Below, piece by piece: positions 24,650 through 33,406 of a DNA stretch of 64,000 bases. The notes under the pieces were generated by a model that saw only the letters and a program-made list of their open reading frames with translations, was not told the DNA's origin and made no database searches. Origin of the DNA: DAOUJI01 sp965237875 (lineage in GTDB: Bacteria; Chloroflexota; Dehalococcoidia; Lucifugimonadales; JAGWBF01); NCBI GenBank assembly GCA_965237875.1, contig CBDEGP010000001.1, positions 248,001 through 312,000 of the forward strand. The letters run 5' to 3'. Every line of letters starts with the position of its first letter. Within the stretch, counting starts at the first letter, position 1. A program made the position numbers and the translations under genes.

Positions 24650-25176
24650 CAGCCCTCATTGTCCAGCGAGCGGGCCAGTAAGTGGACCATTCCCTGTTGC
24701 TCTGGGGTCTCTATTGCGTCAGGGCAATATGTCTCTTTCACTCGTTTGACGGCCTCATCGCCGCTCAGCTGTTCGATCTTCACCAACAGGGCCGCCAGGA
24801 ATGTGCCCGTCCGCCCATGACCGCCGATGCACCCAACCTCGACGGTCTCGCCTCGCTCCAGCGCTCTATGAGCTTCGTCTACGAGACTCTTTAGCCGGTC
24901 CTGCTCCAGTGTCCCCATGTCGTCCCACCAGACGTAGCGGATGGCGCGCCCAAGGACGTCTTTCATCGTCTGGACTCGGGTGTTCTCCTCGGAAAAGGGC
25001 GCCGCCTTGACGTCCCGAACGCGGCTCCAGGCGTCGGGGGCCAGGTGGAACGCCAAGTCCTTGGGAGTGTATATTCCCTGTGCATTGAACCTGACGTCGC
25101 GGCTTGACGAGGCGTAAACCGTGTAGGGTCCTATTCGGAAAGGCGTGTGAATATGAGAAGTGTGGTGAGCCGTCAA
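24649..25176 (-). CDS. protein-tyrosine/dual-specificity phosphatase
   Basis: A 175-residue cysteine phosphatase. The P-loop CIGGHGRTGT (C-x5-R-T) near residues 117-126 supplies the nucleophilic Cys and the phosphate-binding Arg; WWDDMGT near 83 is in the right place for the general-acid Asp loop. It could act on protein phosphotyrosine or a small phosphoester. Coupled by a 1-base overlap to the LLM oxidoreductase downstream, an association I do not recognise from other genomes. Confidence 0.88.
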   Translation of the reverse strand: MTAHHTSHIHTPFRIGPYTVYASSSRDVRFNAQGIYTPKDLAFHLAPDAWSRVRDVKAAPFSEENTRVQTMKDVLGRAIRYVWWDDMGTLEQDRLKSLVDEAHRALERGETVEVGCIGGHGRTGTFLAALLVKIEQLSGDEAVKRVKETYCPDAIETPEQQGMVHLLARSLDNEG

Positions 25177-25288
25177 TTTCGCTCCTTAGGATAGACGCCG
25201 GAAGCCGGCGGCCAGACCGGTTGGTTGTAGTAGGCCAGCCTCCCCTTTACACTGTCGGCAGATACGGGCCGGACCGGGCCGGACCGGG

Positions 25289-25327
25289 AATGAGCGTGAA
25301 GCCCCGCAAGGCTTCGGAGCGCTCATT
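25289..25327 (+). other. hairpin upstream of the MFS transporter
   Basis: AATGAGCG (25289-25296) pairs with CGCTCATT (25320-25327), enclosing an inner GAAGCC/GGCTTC stem with loop CCGCAA. Just before it is a 10-bp tandem repeat (GGGCCGGACC twice, about 25266-25285). It lies about 80 bases before the transporter start and could be a leader structure. Confidence 0.4.
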
Positions 25328-25407
25328 GGGGGTGATTGTATTTTGGGCTCTATCGTGCGTCAAGCCGGAGCGCCGGCTTCGAATATTGGCATAAGCCGAG
25401 GCGGGCA

Positions 25408-26697
25408 TTGGCCGGACTGAGAGACCGGCTTGGCTCGGTTTACTACGGATGGTGGGTGCTTACGGCGTCCACCGTCCTGGGCATTGTTTCCGGGGGCATT
25501 TTCGCCCACGCCAACGCCGTGTACTTCCGGCCCATCAGGCAGGACCTCGGGCTCAACTACTCCCAGACGTCCCTGATATTCACCCTTTCCAGAGCAGAGG
25601 GAAGCATCGCAGGCCCTCTTGTGGGAAGGATGGTGGACAAATTCGGAGCCCGGTCCATGATCATCGGCGGCGGAATAGTAGCGTCGTTCGGGTTCATGAT
25701 GCTCAAGTGGGTTGACACCTATTGGGTGTTTCTGGCGATCTATCTTGTGGTGGTCTCCACCGGAAAGAGCGCGGGCCTGGGCCAGACTCTGCTAAGCGCC
25801 ACCAACCGCTGGTTTGTACGCCGCCGGTCCCTGGCCATCACCATAACCGTCATAGGCTTCTCCGCCGGAGGAGCGTTGGTCCTGCCGCTGATCACCAAGG
25901 GCGTCTCCACAATAGGATGGCGGGACGTGATGTTCTACGCCGGTATGGCCATGATGGTCCTGGTGGTCCCTCTGGGTCTCGTGGTCCGCACCTCGCCGGA
26001 GAGCATGGGACTGGAACCGGAAGGCGTCGAAAGGATGCGCCGAGAGCAGTCCAGCGGGGGGAAAGACGCTGACCGGCGGGAAGTGGACCCTGACTTTACA
26101 GTCCGGGAGGCCCTTGCCACCCGGTCCTTCTGGATGCTGTTCCTGGGGTCGGTCTTCAGAATCACAGTATGGGGAGCCATATCCGTCCATGCCGTGGAGA
26201 TCATGGTGGCCGAGGGAATGTCGCCGGCCGCGGGCGGGTTCCTCTTTGCGTTGATGTTCTTCATATCCATACCGACCCGGTTGATTGTGGGGACCTTTGG
26301 GATGTGGCTCCCCATGCAACCCGTGCTGGGCGGTGCACAGGCGGCGTCCGCATTGGCCATGGTCTCGCTGCTGGTCTTCGACGGATGGCTTGCCGTGCTG
26401 ATGTTCGTGTCATTCATGGCCTTGGAGCAGGGCGGGAGCGTGTTGAACTGGGTGGCGCTGGGGGATTTCTTCGGCAGACGCAGTTTCGCCACCCTGTTCG
26501 GAATAATGAGCGCCGTATTCAATCTGGGCATGATAGCGTCGACCCAGTTCGCGGGATGGGTGGCGGACCGCAACGACGGCAACTACGACTGGGCCCTTAT
26601 TGCCTTTGTTCCCCTGTACGCCGCGTCGGCCCTGATGTACTTTTCCATGCGCAGACCACAGGTCCCCGACCGGCGACAGTCGGGGCCGGCGGGCTAA
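25408..26697 (+). CDS. major facilitator superfamily transporter
   Basis: A 429-residue inner-membrane carrier with about 12 hydrophobic segments. The N half has YYGWWVLTAS and a GRMVDKFGARSMIIGG loop, the MFS signature between helices 2 and 3; a long charged loop (EGVERMRREQSSGGKDADRR) separates the halves. It resembles MCT/oxalate-formate-type MFS carriers for organic acids; the substrate is unknown. The TTG at 25408 has GAGG upstream and leaves a normal short N terminus; a TTG at 25336 would add 24 residues. Confidence 0.88.
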   Translation: MAGLRDRLGSVYYGWWVLTASTVLGIVSGGIFAHANAVYFRPIRQDLGLNYSQTSLIFTLSRAEGSIAGPLVGRMVDKFGARSMIIGGGIVASFGFMMLKWVDTYWVFLAIYLVVVSTGKSAGLGQTLLSATNRWFVRRRSLAITITVIGFSAGGALVLPLITKGVSTIGWRDVMFYAGMAMMVLVVPLGLVVRTSPESMGLEPEGVERMRREQSSGGKDADRREVDPDFTVREALATRSFWMLFLGSVFRITVWGAISVHAVEIMVAEGMSPAAGGFLFALMFFISIPTRLIVGTFGMWLPMQPVLGGAQAASALAMVSLLVFDGWLAVLMFVSFMALEQGGSVLNWVALGDFFGRRSFATLFGIMSAVFNLGMIASTQFAGWVADRNDGNYDWALIAFVPLYAASALMYFSMRRPQVPDRRQSGPAG

Positions 26698-26720
26698 CGG
26701 CGGCCCGATGTGCTGGGCGG

Positions 26721-26745
26721 CCTTCGACAAGCTCAGGCCGAACGG
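26721..26745. repeat. REP-like repeat (TTCGACAAGCTCAG type)
   Basis: CCTTCGACAAGCTCAGG followed by CCGAACGG. The same kind of sequence recurs in two copies at 30752-30814. It lies between the MFS stop codon and tRNA-Ser. Confidence 0.6.
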
Positions 26746-26800
26746 AAAGAACGATGGCCCGGAGACTATCGAAAGACCATAGACATGGGGCGCATTGTCA

Positions 26801-26829
26801 TTGTTGAAGCCAGGAGACGGTGATATAAT
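26801..26829 (+). promoter_or_regulatory. promoter of tRNA-Ser(GGA)
   Basis: TTGTTG at 26801-26806, 17-base spacer ending TGA, TATAAT at 26824-26829; about 50 bases before the tRNA. The -10 is the extended form TGATATAAT. Confidence 0.7.
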
Positions 26830-26879
26830 CCCGATTCGGGCTCGACCGGGGCGCCCGACGACACGACCTGTACTGATTG

Positions 26880-26971
26880 GGAGAGGTGCTGGAGTGGCCG
26901 AACAGGCGCGACTGGAAATCGCGTAGGGGCGGAAACGTCTCTCGTGGGTTCGAATCCCACCCTCTCCGCCA
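26880..26971 (+). tRNA. tRNA-Ser (anticodon GGA)
   Basis: Acceptor GGAGAGG/CCTCTCC, anticodon loop CTGGAAA giving GGA, long variable arm, T arm GTGGG-TTCGAAT-CCCAC, encoded CCA. Confidence 0.97.
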
Positions 26972-27033
26972 TCCCATCGCGGGCGAATCTCAGGAGCCAG
27001 GCAGAAATGCAGGGAATACAGTGACACCTGGGT

Positions 27034-27064
27034 TTGACATTATCCATTCCCTAAGACCTATACT
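27034..27064 (+). promoter_or_regulatory. possible promoter of dprA
   Basis: TTGACA at 27034-27039 and TATACT at 27059-27064 with a long 19-base spacer. The dprA ATG at 27074 is only 9 bases beyond the -10, so the transcript would be leaderless or nearly so. Confidence 0.5.
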
Positions 27065-27073
27065 AGAATCCGA

Positions 27074-28204
27074 ATGGCTGACGAAGCATTTAACGACGCG
27101 GACCTGAAATACTGGGTTGCCTTCAGCCGAGTTCCTGGACTGGGCTCGGTGCGCATTGGACGTCTGGAGTCCCATTTCGGCGCTATGGAGAACGCCTGGA
27201 ACGCATCCAGAGGTGGACTAAGGTCTGCCGGCCTGGACTCCAAGACCATTGAAGCCGTCACTGCCGGAAGAGTCGAAATCGACCCTGCGGCTGAGATGGA
27301 GCGGATGGCTGAAGCGGGAGTCGACGCCGTCACCTGGAACGACCCGCGATACCCTCCGCGGCTCAAAGAGACCGGCGACCCTCCCCCGGTGTTGTTCATC
27401 AGGGGCGAGATTCTTCCCGGAGACGAGAAGGCCGTGGCGGTCGTGGGGACTCGCAGGGCGACGACTTACGGCAGGGACGTCGCCCAAAGTCTCACATCGG
27501 AGCTGGCCCGGCAGGGAGTGACCATCATCAGCGGGTTGGCGCGGGGAATCGACGCCGTAGCCCACAGGGCCGCCCTGGACGCCGGCGGCAGGACCTTGGC
27601 CATATTCGGCTGCGGTCTTGACACGGTGTACCCGCCGGAGAACAAGAGGCTGGCGGCGGACATATCCGAGTCGGGAGCCCTGGTCAGTGAGCACCCTCTG
27701 GGGGAAAGCCCCAAGGCGGGTCATTTCCCCCAACGCAACCGGATCATCAGCGGCATGAGCCTGGGCATACTGGTGGTGGAGGCGCCCATTCGCAGCGGCG
27801 CCTTGTGGACCGTGCGCCACGCTTTGGAGCAGAACAGGGATGTCTTCTGCGTCCCGGGAAGCATATTCTCCCCGTCCAGCAAGGCCACCAACGCTCTGAT
27901 ACAAGAGGGAGCCAAGCTGGTGAGCGGCTGCGAGGACATCCTGGAAGAGCTCAACCTGAGTGTGGTCTCCCACCAGATGGAAATGAGGCAGGTCCTCCAG
28001 CCCGAGGACGGCGCTGAAGCGACCCTGCTTGGTCACGTGGGATACGAACCGCTGCACATAGATGACATAAGGAGAAACGCGCAACTGTCCATCGCAGAGG
28101 TCAGCGGCTCCCTGGCGATGATGGAGTTGAAAGGGCTGGTCAGGCAAGTGGGTTCAATGCACTACGTTCGCGTCAGGGAGGCGGTTGTACAACATGCCTC
28201 CTAG
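27074..28204 (+). CDS. dprA: DNA processing protein DprA/Smf
   Basis: A 376-residue cytoplasmic protein that loads RecA onto incoming single-stranded DNA. The Rossmann-type core shows AVVGTRRATTYGRDVA, ISGLARGIDAVAHRAAL, TLAIFGCGLDTVYPPEN, SEHPLGESPKAGHFPQRNRIISG and LVVEAPIRSGALWTVRHALEQNRDV, all family blocks. A N-terminal helix-hairpin-helix-like domain and a C-terminal winged-helix domain (HIDDIRRNAQLSIAEV) flank it. It heads a long plus-strand run ending with the PHP gene. Confidence 0.97.
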   Translation: MADEAFNDADLKYWVAFSRVPGLGSVRIGRLESHFGAMENAWNASRGGLRSAGLDSKTIEAVTAGRVEIDPAAEMERMAEAGVDAVTWNDPRYPPRLKETGDPPPVLFIRGEILPGDEKAVAVVGTRRATTYGRDVAQSLTSELARQGVTIISGLARGIDAVAHRAALDAGGRTLAIFGCGLDTVYPPENKRLAADISESGALVSEHPLGESPKAGHFPQRNRIISGMSLGILVVEAPIRSGALWTVRHALEQNRDVFCVPGSIFSPSSKATNALIQEGAKLVSGCEDILEELNLSVVSHQMEMRQVLQPEDGAEATLLGHVGYEPLHIDDIRRNAQLSIAEVSGSLAMMELKGLVRQVGSMHYVRVREAVVQHAS

Positions 28205-30593
28205 AACGAAATCCCCTAAAACACGGAAATCCAACGGCGTCTCCTCAAATGGCGGGAAGGGCAATGGAGGCGGCAAGTCGGCCAACCTCGTGGTGGTCGA
28301 GTCTCCGGCCAAGGCCCGCACCATCGAGAGGATTCTCGGCGACAGCTACGTGGTCAAAGCTTCCCAGGGCCATGTCCGAGACCTTCCGAAAGGCAAGCTG
28401 GGAGTGGACGTGAGCCAGGGATTCGCTCCCTCATATTCGATACTGCGAGATAAGCAGTCCACCGTAAAAGAGCTGAAGACGCTGGGGGCCAAGGCCTCCC
28501 GGATATACTTGGCAACCGACCCGGACAGGGAAGGCGAGGCCATATCGTGGCACCTGGTTGAAGCCGCCGACTGGCCCATCGACAGCGACAGGCTCCAGCG
28601 GGTGGTCTTTCACGAGATAACCCACGAGGCCGTAAAAGAGGCGTTCGAGCATCCCCGACCCATAGACATGGAGCTGGTCAACGCGCAACAGGCCCGGAGG
28701 ATACTCGACAGGTTGGTGGGCTACCAGATAAGCCCTCTCCTCTGGAAGAAGGTCCAGCGCGGCCTGTCGGCGGGGCGTGTGCAGTCGGTCGCCCTGCGTC
28801 TAGTAGTGGACAGGGAGCGGGAGGTCGAGGCCTTTGTCCCTAAAGAGTACTGGACCATCGACGCCCATCTCCAGAAAAGCGAAAAGTCAAAAGCTGAACG
28901 GATTCAGTCATTCCGCGCCGCCATCCACTCTGTGAAGGGCCGCAGGGGAAAGCTGGACATCCCGAACGAGGTCTCATCCAAAGCAATAGAAGAAGACCTG
29001 GGCGGAGCCGCTTACTCGGTGGCGCAGGTGAAGAAACGGGAGGTCAAACAGTCGCCCGCGCCTCCGTTCATCACTTCTACGCTCCAGCAGGAAGCCTGGC
29101 GTAAGCTGCGCTTCTCCGCCAAGAGAACGATGGCGGTTGCGCAGCAGCTGTACGAAGGTCTTCCCATACGCTCCGAGGGCTCCACCGGCCTCATCACCTA
29201 CATGCGCACCGACTCCACAAACGTGTCGTCCACGGCGGTCCAGGAAGCAAGGCAATACGTCAGAGAGAAGTACGGCAAGGAGTACGTTCCCGCACAGCCC
29301 CGAGCTTTCAGGCGCAAGGCCAAGGGCGCCCAGGAAGCCCACGAGGCCATCAGACCGACTTCCATAGCCCGCAACCCGGAAAGCATAAAGGGCGACCTCT
29401 CTTCCGACCAACGCAGGCTGTACGACCTGATATGGAAGAGGATGCTGGCAAGCCAGATGGCCGACGCCCGGTCCGATTCCACCTCCGTGGACATTGAAGC
29501 CCAATGCAAGAAAGCGGACAAGACGTACATGTTCAGGGCCGCAGGATCGGTCCTCACCTTCCCGGGTTTCAGGACCTTGTACCTGGAAAGCTCGGATGAC
29601 GCTGAAGAGGAAGACGGCAAGGGGCCTCTGCCTCTACTGGAAAAGGACCACCTTCTGGACTGTTTGGGAATCGAACCCAAGCAGCATTTCACCCAGCCTC
29701 CGCCCAGGTACACGGAAGCCAGCCTAATCAAGTCCTTGGAGGAGCGGGGGATAGGACGGCCCAGCACCTACGCGCCCATCATCTCCACGATCACAGACCG
29801 GCATTACGTACTGAAGGACTCCGGACGCCTCAAGCCCACAGTACTGGGTTGTACGGTGTCTGACCTGCTAACCCAGTTCTTCCCTGACATTATGGACGCC
29901 GGATTCACCGCCCGGATGGAAGAGGAGCTTGACGAGGTTGCCAGGGGCGAGCGCCGTTGGGCCCCTATGCTCCAGGACTTCTACGGGCCGTTCGAGAAGT
30001 CCCTCAAGGCGGCAGACCAGGCCATGCCGAGGGTCCGGGTGGAAGAAGCCACCGACGAGGTCTGCGACCTCTGCGGCAACCCCATGGTCATCAAGATGGG
30101 CCGGTTCGGCAAGTTCATGGCCTGCACCGGTTTCCCCGATTGCCGGAACACGAAACCCGTCCCCGCCGAACCTGTCGCCGGCCAAGAGCAGGGTTCCGGG
30201 CAGAGGCAGGAGCCTGCTGAGGTGGAACCTACGGATGAGACATGCGAGAAGTGCGGAAAAGCTATGGTGATTCGCAGCGGCCGGTTCGGCAGGTTCATGT
30301 CCTGCACGGACTACCCGAAATGCCGCACCTCTAGACCTCTCAAGATCGGTGTGCCCTGCCCCAAATGCGGCAGTGACCTGGTGCAGCGGCGTTCAAGAGG
30401 CCGCGGACGGACTTTCTACGGATGCTCCGCGTATCCGGCGTGCGACTTCGTCGTCAACCAGCAGCCGCTCACCGAGCCGTGCCCCGAATGTCAGGGGCTC
30501 ATGGTGGCTTCAGGCAAAAACGGCGTAAAGTGCACCGTCTGCTCCTGGAAGGGCGACGCTCCAGAGGGTACTCTGGTAGGCGCGGGGACTTAG
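28194..30593 (+). CDS. topA: DNA topoisomerase I
   Basis: A type IA topoisomerase of 799 residues that relaxes negative supercoils. The Toprim domain begins LVVVESPAKARTIERIL and contains DPDREGEAISWH; the active-site Tyr is in GLITYMRTDS. The C terminus has four zinc-ribbon repeats of the form CxxC...CxxxxxC (CDLCG, CEKCG, CPKCG, CPECQ). The gene overlaps the dprA end. ATG at 28194 was preferred; a TTG at 28185 lies closer to the GGGAGG ribosome binding site and is possible. Confidence 0.97.
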   Translation: MPPRTKSPKTRKSNGVSSNGGKGNGGGKSANLVVVESPAKARTIERILGDSYVVKASQGHVRDLPKGKLGVDVSQGFAPSYSILRDKQSTVKELKTLGAKASRIYLATDPDREGEAISWHLVEAADWPIDSDRLQRVVFHEITHEAVKEAFEHPRPIDMELVNAQQARRILDRLVGYQISPLLWKKVQRGLSAGRVQSVALRLVVDREREVEAFVPKEYWTIDAHLQKSEKSKAERIQSFRAAIHSVKGRRGKLDIPNEVSSKAIEEDLGGAAYSVAQVKKREVKQSPAPPFITSTLQQEAWRKLRFSAKRTMAVAQQLYEGLPIRSEGSTGLITYMRTDSTNVSSTAVQEARQYVREKYGKEYVPAQPRAFRRKAKGAQEAHEAIRPTSIARNPESIKGDLSSDQRRLYDLIWKRMLASQMADARSDSTSVDIEAQCKKADKTYMFRAAGSVLTFPGFRTLYLESSDDAEEEDGKGPLPLLEKDHLLDCLGIEPKQHFTQPPPRYTEASLIKSLEERGIGRPSTYAPIISTITDRHYVLKDSGRLKPTVLGCTVSDLLTQFFPDIMDAGFTARMEEELDEVARGERRWAPMLQDFYGPFEKSLKAADQAMPRVRVEEATDEVCDLCGNPMVIKMGRFGKFMACTGFPDCRNTKPVPAEPVAGQEQGSGQRQEPAEVEPTDETCEKCGKAMVIRSGRFGRFMSCTDYPKCRTSRPLKIGVPCPKCGSDLVQRRSRGRGRTFYGCSAYPACDFVVNQQPLTEPCPECQGLMVASGKNGVKCTVCSWKGDAPEGTLVGAGT

Positions 30594-30751
30594 CCCTCGG
30601 TCCGGGAATCAATAAAGACCCGGCCTCCAAAGTCCAGGGCCCTCCGCATCAGGTCCGATGCTTGACGCCGTTCCATCCCAAGACCACGTTGAAATCAACC
30701 CCAGCCCAGCCGGTCCAGTGTCTTCCGGTCTCCTTGCGGAACCAACATCCC

Positions 30752-30814
30752 CCGTTCGCCCTGAGCCTGCCGAAGAGTCGTCCGTTCATGGTTCGACAGG
30801 CTCACCACGAACGG
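30752..30814. repeat. REP-like repeat pair with strong hairpin
   Basis: Two copies in opposite orientation: CCGTTCGCCCTGAGCCTG at 30752-30769 (to 30775) and GGTTCGACAGGCTCACC at 30790-30806 (to 30814). The second copy folds with flanking bases as GTCCGTTC/GAACGGAC plus TGGT/ACCA. It lies between topA and the Xer gene; a long frame from 30658 that runs through it is not credible as coding. Confidence 0.65.
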
Positions 30815-30879
30815 ACTACGGCGACGACCGCAGAGAATCAAAAGACCCTGTCACCGGCCGCCCTGACGTTTCAACCCTG

Positions 30880-31845
30880 GTGCAGAGCTTTCAGGAGCAC
30901 CTGAGGGGGCAAAAGGGCCGCTCGGACAACACCATCCGCATCTATTCCACGGACCTCCGGCCATTCGTGAAGTTCGTGGAAACCGCAGGTCTGGACCTTA
31001 GGGACTTCTCGCGGCGGCCGCTCAGGAGCTACCTCGCCTGGCTGTCCACTTCCGCCAGGGGAGACTCGAAAGGCTACGCCAGAATCAGCGTAGCCCGGAA
31101 GATGGTGGCGCTAAGAGCATTCTACCGCTACCTCACCCAGCAGGGAGTGGTCGAGAACAACCCGATCCCGAAAGGTCGCAGCTTCAACATAAAGGTGGAA
31201 AAGAAGCTGCCGATCTTTTTGGGGAGGGCCGAAATGGAACGCCTCCTGGAGGCTGTCGATGTTTCTTCCCCGGCCGGTGTCCGGGACAGGGCGATACTGG
31301 AGATGCTTTACTCCACAGGCATGAGGCTGTCTGAAATATCCGGCCTCGACCGGTATGACGTGGACCTGGAACAAGGCACGATTAAAGTGACCGGCAAAGG
31401 CTCCAGGCAACGCATCGTGCTGATGGGCGGTCCAGCCGTTGAGTGGGTGTCCCGCTACTTGTCCACAGCTTGGCGCCAACTTCTGGGGGAAGCGGAGCAG
31501 GGCAAGGGGGACCCGACGGCTTTGCTGCTCAACCGGTACGGGGGGCGGCTTTCAGGACGAAGCATCCAGAAACTGGTCGCTAAATATGCCGTGCTGGCAG
31601 CCACCCGGCCTGGTGTTCATCCCCACACTCTCAGGCATTCCTTCGCGACTCACTTGATGGAAGGCGGGGCCGACTTGAGGATCGTCCAGGAGTTGTTGGG
31701 ACACTCCAGCCCCGCAACCACCCAGGTCTACACCCACGTCACTCAGCTGGAAGCCCGGGCCGAGTATTTGACCACCCATCCGATGGCCCGCCGGGGAAAA
31801 GACAACGATAGGGGAGAATCCGATGGCCAAAATCGCCGTGATTAA
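30880..31845 (+). CDS. XerC/XerD-type tyrosine recombinase
   Basis: A 321-residue site-specific recombinase, probably resolving chromosome dimers at dif. N-terminal SAM-like domain (QSFQEHLRGQKGRSDNTIRIY); catalytic residues are visible in YSTGMRLSEISGL (Arg), TGKGSRQR (Lys), HPHTLRHSFATHL (His, Arg), LGHSSPATTQVYTHV (His and nucleophilic Tyr). GTG at 30880 was chosen because the frame upstream contains a REP-like repeat. No strong ribosome binding site is seen. It lies in the topA-aroQ run, so it is a chromosomal Xer, not a phage integrase. Which of XerC or XerD cannot be decided. Confidence 0.9.
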   Translation: MQSFQEHLRGQKGRSDNTIRIYSTDLRPFVKFVETAGLDLRDFSRRPLRSYLAWLSTSARGDSKGYARISVARKMVALRAFYRYLTQQGVVENNPIPKGRSFNIKVEKKLPIFLGRAEMERLLEAVDVSSPAGVRDRAILEMLYSTGMRLSEISGLDRYDVDLEQGTIKVTGKGSRQRIVLMGGPAVEWVSRYLSTAWRQLLGEAEQGKGDPTALLLNRYGGRLSGRSIQKLVAKYAVLAATRPGVHPHTLRHSFATHLMEGGADLRIVQELLGHSSPATTQVYTHVTQLEARAEYLTTHPMARRGKDNDRGESDGQNRRD

Positions 31846-32266
31846 CGGGCCTAATCTAAATGCCTTGGGCCGCAGGGACGCGGACGTCTACGGCACGGTG
31901 ACCCTGGCGGAAATCCAGGCCAAAATGGAGGAACGAGCGCAAGGCCTGGGCGTGGACGTGGAGTTCTTCCAGTCCAACAGCGAGGGCGCCATAATCGACC
32001 ATATCCAGAAGACAGCCGCAGACGGTATAATAATTAACCCGGGAGCCCTGACCCACTACGGCTACTCCCTCAGGGACGCCCTGGCCGACACGGGCCTGCC
32101 AATCGTGGAGGTCCACCTCAGCAACATCCACGCCAGGGAAGAGTGGAGGAGAAAGTCGGTGGTTTCGGAAGTGGCCGCAGGCCAGATTTGCGGTTTCGGC
32201 TGGAGGGGATACATAGCGGCCTTGGAGATTCTCTCGGCGATTTTGAACGAAAGCGGCGGCCCGTGA
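31823..32266 (+). CDS. aroQ: 3-dehydroquinate dehydratase, type II
   Basis: Third step of the shikimate pathway. At 147 residues it is normal for type II. KIAVINGPNLNALGRRD, the active-site Tyr in DVYGTVTLAEI, FFQSNSEGAIIDHIQ, INPGALTHYGYSLRDAL, EVHLSNIHAREEWRRKS and the final GWRGYIAAL are all family blocks. It overlaps the Xer gene by 23 bases; GGGGAGA precedes the ATG. Confidence 0.97.
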   Translation: MAKIAVINGPNLNALGRRDADVYGTVTLAEIQAKMEERAQGLGVDVEFFQSNSEGAIIDHIQKTAADGIIINPGALTHYGYSLRDALADTGLPIVEVHLSNIHAREEWRRKSVVSEVAAGQICGFGWRGYIAALEILSAILNESGGP

Positions 32267-32291
32267 GGGCCTCAACCGGAGGTGAGCCGAC

Positions 32292-33356
32292 ATGAGACGC
32301 CTAGATGCTCTGAGAGAAAAGCTGGACGAAACAGGACTGGACGCCGTCATAATTTCGGTCCCGGAGAACCGCCGGTATCTCTCGGGATTCACCGGTTCAG
32401 CGGGCTATCTGGTCATCTCCCGGAAAGACGCCGTCCTGGCCACCGACTTCCGCTACACCGAGCAGGCCGGCAACCAGTCGCCGGATTTCCAGGTTGTCCG
32501 CATCGGCGGCGACTGGACCTGGCTGTTGGATGCTCTGAAGGAGCAAGGCTTCAAGAAGGTGGGGTTCGAAGGCCACCAAGTGCCCGTGGCAACCTACCAG
32601 CAAATGACAAAGTCCCTGGAGGAGATGCCCTCATCGGAGCGGCCGAACCTGATGTCCACCCAGGGCATCGTAGAAGGCATCCGGTCCGTGAAAGAGGCCG
32701 AGGAGGTTTCCCTGCTCCAAAAGGCCATAGACGTAGCCGACGGGGCCATGCAGGCCGTGGCGGCCAACATTCAACCCGGACAGACGGAGCGGGAAATAGC
32801 CTGGAACCTGGAGAAAGCCATGTGGGACCTAGGCGCCGACTCCCCCAGCTTCGACACCATCGTCGCGTCGGGGCCCAACGGAGCGATGCCGCACCACAGG
32901 CCGACCGACCGGGCGATTCAGAACGGCGACCCCATTGTGATAGACATGGGAGCCAAAGTCGAAGGGTATTGCAGCGACTTGTCCCGCACGGTGTGCGTGG
33001 GCGGGGCCGACGAGACGTTCCGCAAGATATATGACATCGTGCTGGGCGCCCAGCTGACCGCCATAGCCACGGTCAAGGCCGGAATGACCGGGGGAGACGC
33101 CGACGATCTGTCTCGCAACGTAATCGCCGAGGCGGGGTACGCCGACAACTTTGGACACAGCCTGGGCCATGGCGTGGGCCTCGTGATCCACGAATACCCG
33201 CGGGTCAGCCCCAAGGCCGAGAACGTCCTTGAACCGGGGATGGTTTTCACCGTCGAGCCCGGAATATACCTCTCCGGGTGGGGAGGAGTCAGAATAGAGG
33301 ACATCGTTGTCCTGGAGGAAAAGGGCGCCAAGGTTCTCAGCAAGGCCCCCAAGTAA
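32292..33356 (+). CDS. M24 family aminopeptidase (Xaa-Pro type)
   Basis: A 354-residue two-domain metallopeptidase that would remove the residue before proline. N-terminal creatinase-like domain (RRYLSGFTGSAGYLVIS), then the pita-bread domain with metal ligands in DMGAKVEGYCSDLSRT, the SLGHGVGLVIHEYPRV block, VFTVEPGIYLSGWGG and VRIEDIVVL. A GGAGGTGA ribosome binding site sits before the ATG. Placed between aroQ and efp in the run, as in many bacteria. Confidence 0.95.
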   Translation: MRRLDALREKLDETGLDAVIISVPENRRYLSGFTGSAGYLVISRKDAVLATDFRYTEQAGNQSPDFQVVRIGGDWTWLLDALKEQGFKKVGFEGHQVPVATYQQMTKSLEEMPSSERPNLMSTQGIVEGIRSVKEAEEVSLLQKAIDVADGAMQAVAANIQPGQTEREIAWNLEKAMWDLGADSPSFDTIVASGPNGAMPHHRPTDRAIQNGDPIVIDMGAKVEGYCSDLSRTVCVGGADETFRKIYDIVLGAQLTAIATVKAGMTGGDADDLSRNVIAEAGYADNFGHSLGHGVGLVIHEYPRVSPKAENVLEPGMVFTVEPGIYLSGWGGVRIEDIVVLEEKGAKVLSKAPK

Positions 33357-33406
33357 GGCGTCAGACTGCGCACGCAAGGGTGTGACGGAGGACACAGGAG
33401 AAGGAC

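Noticed and set aside
30658..30879. A 74-residue N-terminal extension of the Xer recombinase.
   Set aside because: The segment is made of REP-like repeat sequence and has no similarity to the SAM-like domain; the protein is complete from 30880.
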